Both the position numbers and the translations under genes were made by a program. Shown here in pieces: positions 63,524-64,000 of a stretch of DNA of 64,000 bases. Location of the stretch: the NCBI RefSeq assembly GCF_015680705.1, contig NZ_JADNYP010000009.1, positions 173,514-237,513 on the forward strand, given 5' to 3'. Under the pieces are notes generated by a model that saw only the letters and a list, made by a program, of their open reading frames with translations, had not been told where the DNA came from and searched no databases. Numbering within the stretch: position 1 is the stretch's first letter; each line of letters begins with the position of its first letter. Source of the DNA: Pseudomonas fulva (GTDB taxonomy: Bacteria; Pseudomonadota; Gammaproteobacteria; Pseudomonadales; Pseudomonadaceae).

Positions 63524-63913
63524 ACGCTTGCGGCACGGTTTCGATTGGGCGAGTGGGACTGGAAAAGCGCCAGCCTCGTTGAATACGCATTTGCGCAACA
63601 GCATGCGCCGATGAATACATAAATGCCGATCAGATAAGGATGACCTCACGAAGCTACTCAAGCCGCCCCCTTTTTTGCAAATACCGATGTTGACCTTACT
63701 CAAGGACTACACCTTTCGGGCAGAGCGCAGAGGCACATTGACAAATAATGATCTCGACCTGATCCATATATAGCTCGATATCGCTGCTCCTTCGGCAAAA
63801 GCGCACAGGTTCAGTACCGGATAAATCACAGCGGATATCTTTTCAGACTTGCTCGCTGTCGGTTGCTGGACGATTGGTGCTTGCAACGGTGGCGGCACCG
63901 TTGCCCTCGCCCG
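63524..63913. other. AT-richer intergenic region with no supported gene
   Basis: About 390 bp. Base composition is noticeably lower in GC than around it. A minus-strand frame (63707-63898) is open but lacks a ribosome-binding site and convincing composition. No outer-membrane channel gene follows the efflux pair within this stretch. Confidence 0.4.
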
Positions 63914-64000
63914 TCAAAACTCACGGATGCTCCGCGTGATGGCCAGAAACTTGGGGATCACCTCTTCGGGCGGTGGGGTCAGGGTTTTCAGCCCATCGGT
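63914..64000 (-). CDS. C-terminal end of a gene continuing beyond the window
   Basis: The minus strand codes 28 residues (TDGLKTLTPPPEEVIPKFLA and ITRSIREF) before a TGA at 63914-63916. The pattern resembles the C-terminus of LysR-type regulators, but 28 residues are too few to be sure. Confidence 0.4.
   Translation of the reverse strand, partial: TDGLKTLTPPPEEVIPKFLAITRSIREF

Noticed and set aside
63707..63898. Minus-strand 63-codon frame after the efflux operon
   Set aside because: No ribosome-binding site and atypical composition; the region is AT-richer and looks non-coding.

Overview
The window is a continuous piece of a high-GC gammaproteobacterial chromosome, almost certainly a Pseudomonas of the P. 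putida group. The evidence is the linkage of glgA-treZ-malQ-treY-glgX with glgE-treS/pep2-glgB, an isovaleryl-CoA dehydrogenase of pseudomonad type, a PrrF-type iron-responsive small RNA with its Fur site, a 63-aa CsrA/RsmA, and many small proteins of Pseudomonas character. Most genes look like core chromosome. Accessory traces are a MITE-like palindromic repeat with a decayed second copy, an integrase remnant beside tRNA-Cys, an azlC remnant and one frameshifted small gene.

Layout. (1) 0-4.2 kb, minus strand: gnd, zwf and a GH15 glycosidase form a tight operon (hexose oxidation plus alpha-glucoside hydrolysis). (2) 4.7-16.7 kb, plus strand: glgA, treZ, malQ, treY, a DUF2934 gene, glgX and an endonuclease/exonuclease/phosphatase-family protein, for alpha-glucan extension, debranching and conversion to trehalose. 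(3) 16.7-32 kb: a mixed block with polB, an SOS-boxed pair (unknown coiled-coil protein plus a YedK/HMCES-type SRAP protein), many small proteins, an ACR3-like exporter, an integrase remnant with tRNA-Cys, sohB, an SCP2 protein and a SCO/PCu(A)C copper-chaperone pair. (4) 32-41 kb: an AraC/GlxA-type regulator convergent with glgE-treS/pep2-glgB, the maltose-1-phosphate route to alpha-glucan. (5) 41-50 kb: an ivd gene without its usual liu partners, an S24-type repressor lacking its self-cleavage residues, the PrrF sRNA, a sigma4/DUF4880 hybrid, an M14 carboxypeptidase, a LysR/LysE pair and several small envelope genes. (6) 50-56 kb: RcnB-like and His-rich metal proteins, a DMT permease, modABC behind a near-perfect ModE operator, topoisomerase IB and csrA. 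(7) 56-64 kb: a PAS histidine kinase, tRNA-Leu, a very acidic small protein, an SOS-boxed radical-SAM/partner DNA-metabolism operon and an EmrAB-like efflux pair.

How the genes work together. The two glycogen/trehalose clusters make a cycle. TreS/Pep2 turns trehalose into maltose-1-phosphate, GlgE polymerises it, GlgB branches it, GlgX debranches it, and TreY/TreZ release trehalose from linear chains. MalQ reshuffles maltodextrins and GlgA can extend chains. No glgC is present in the window. The window also has two independent SOS-box operons carrying little-studied DNA-damage functions. These are the best candidates for an incompletely described system.
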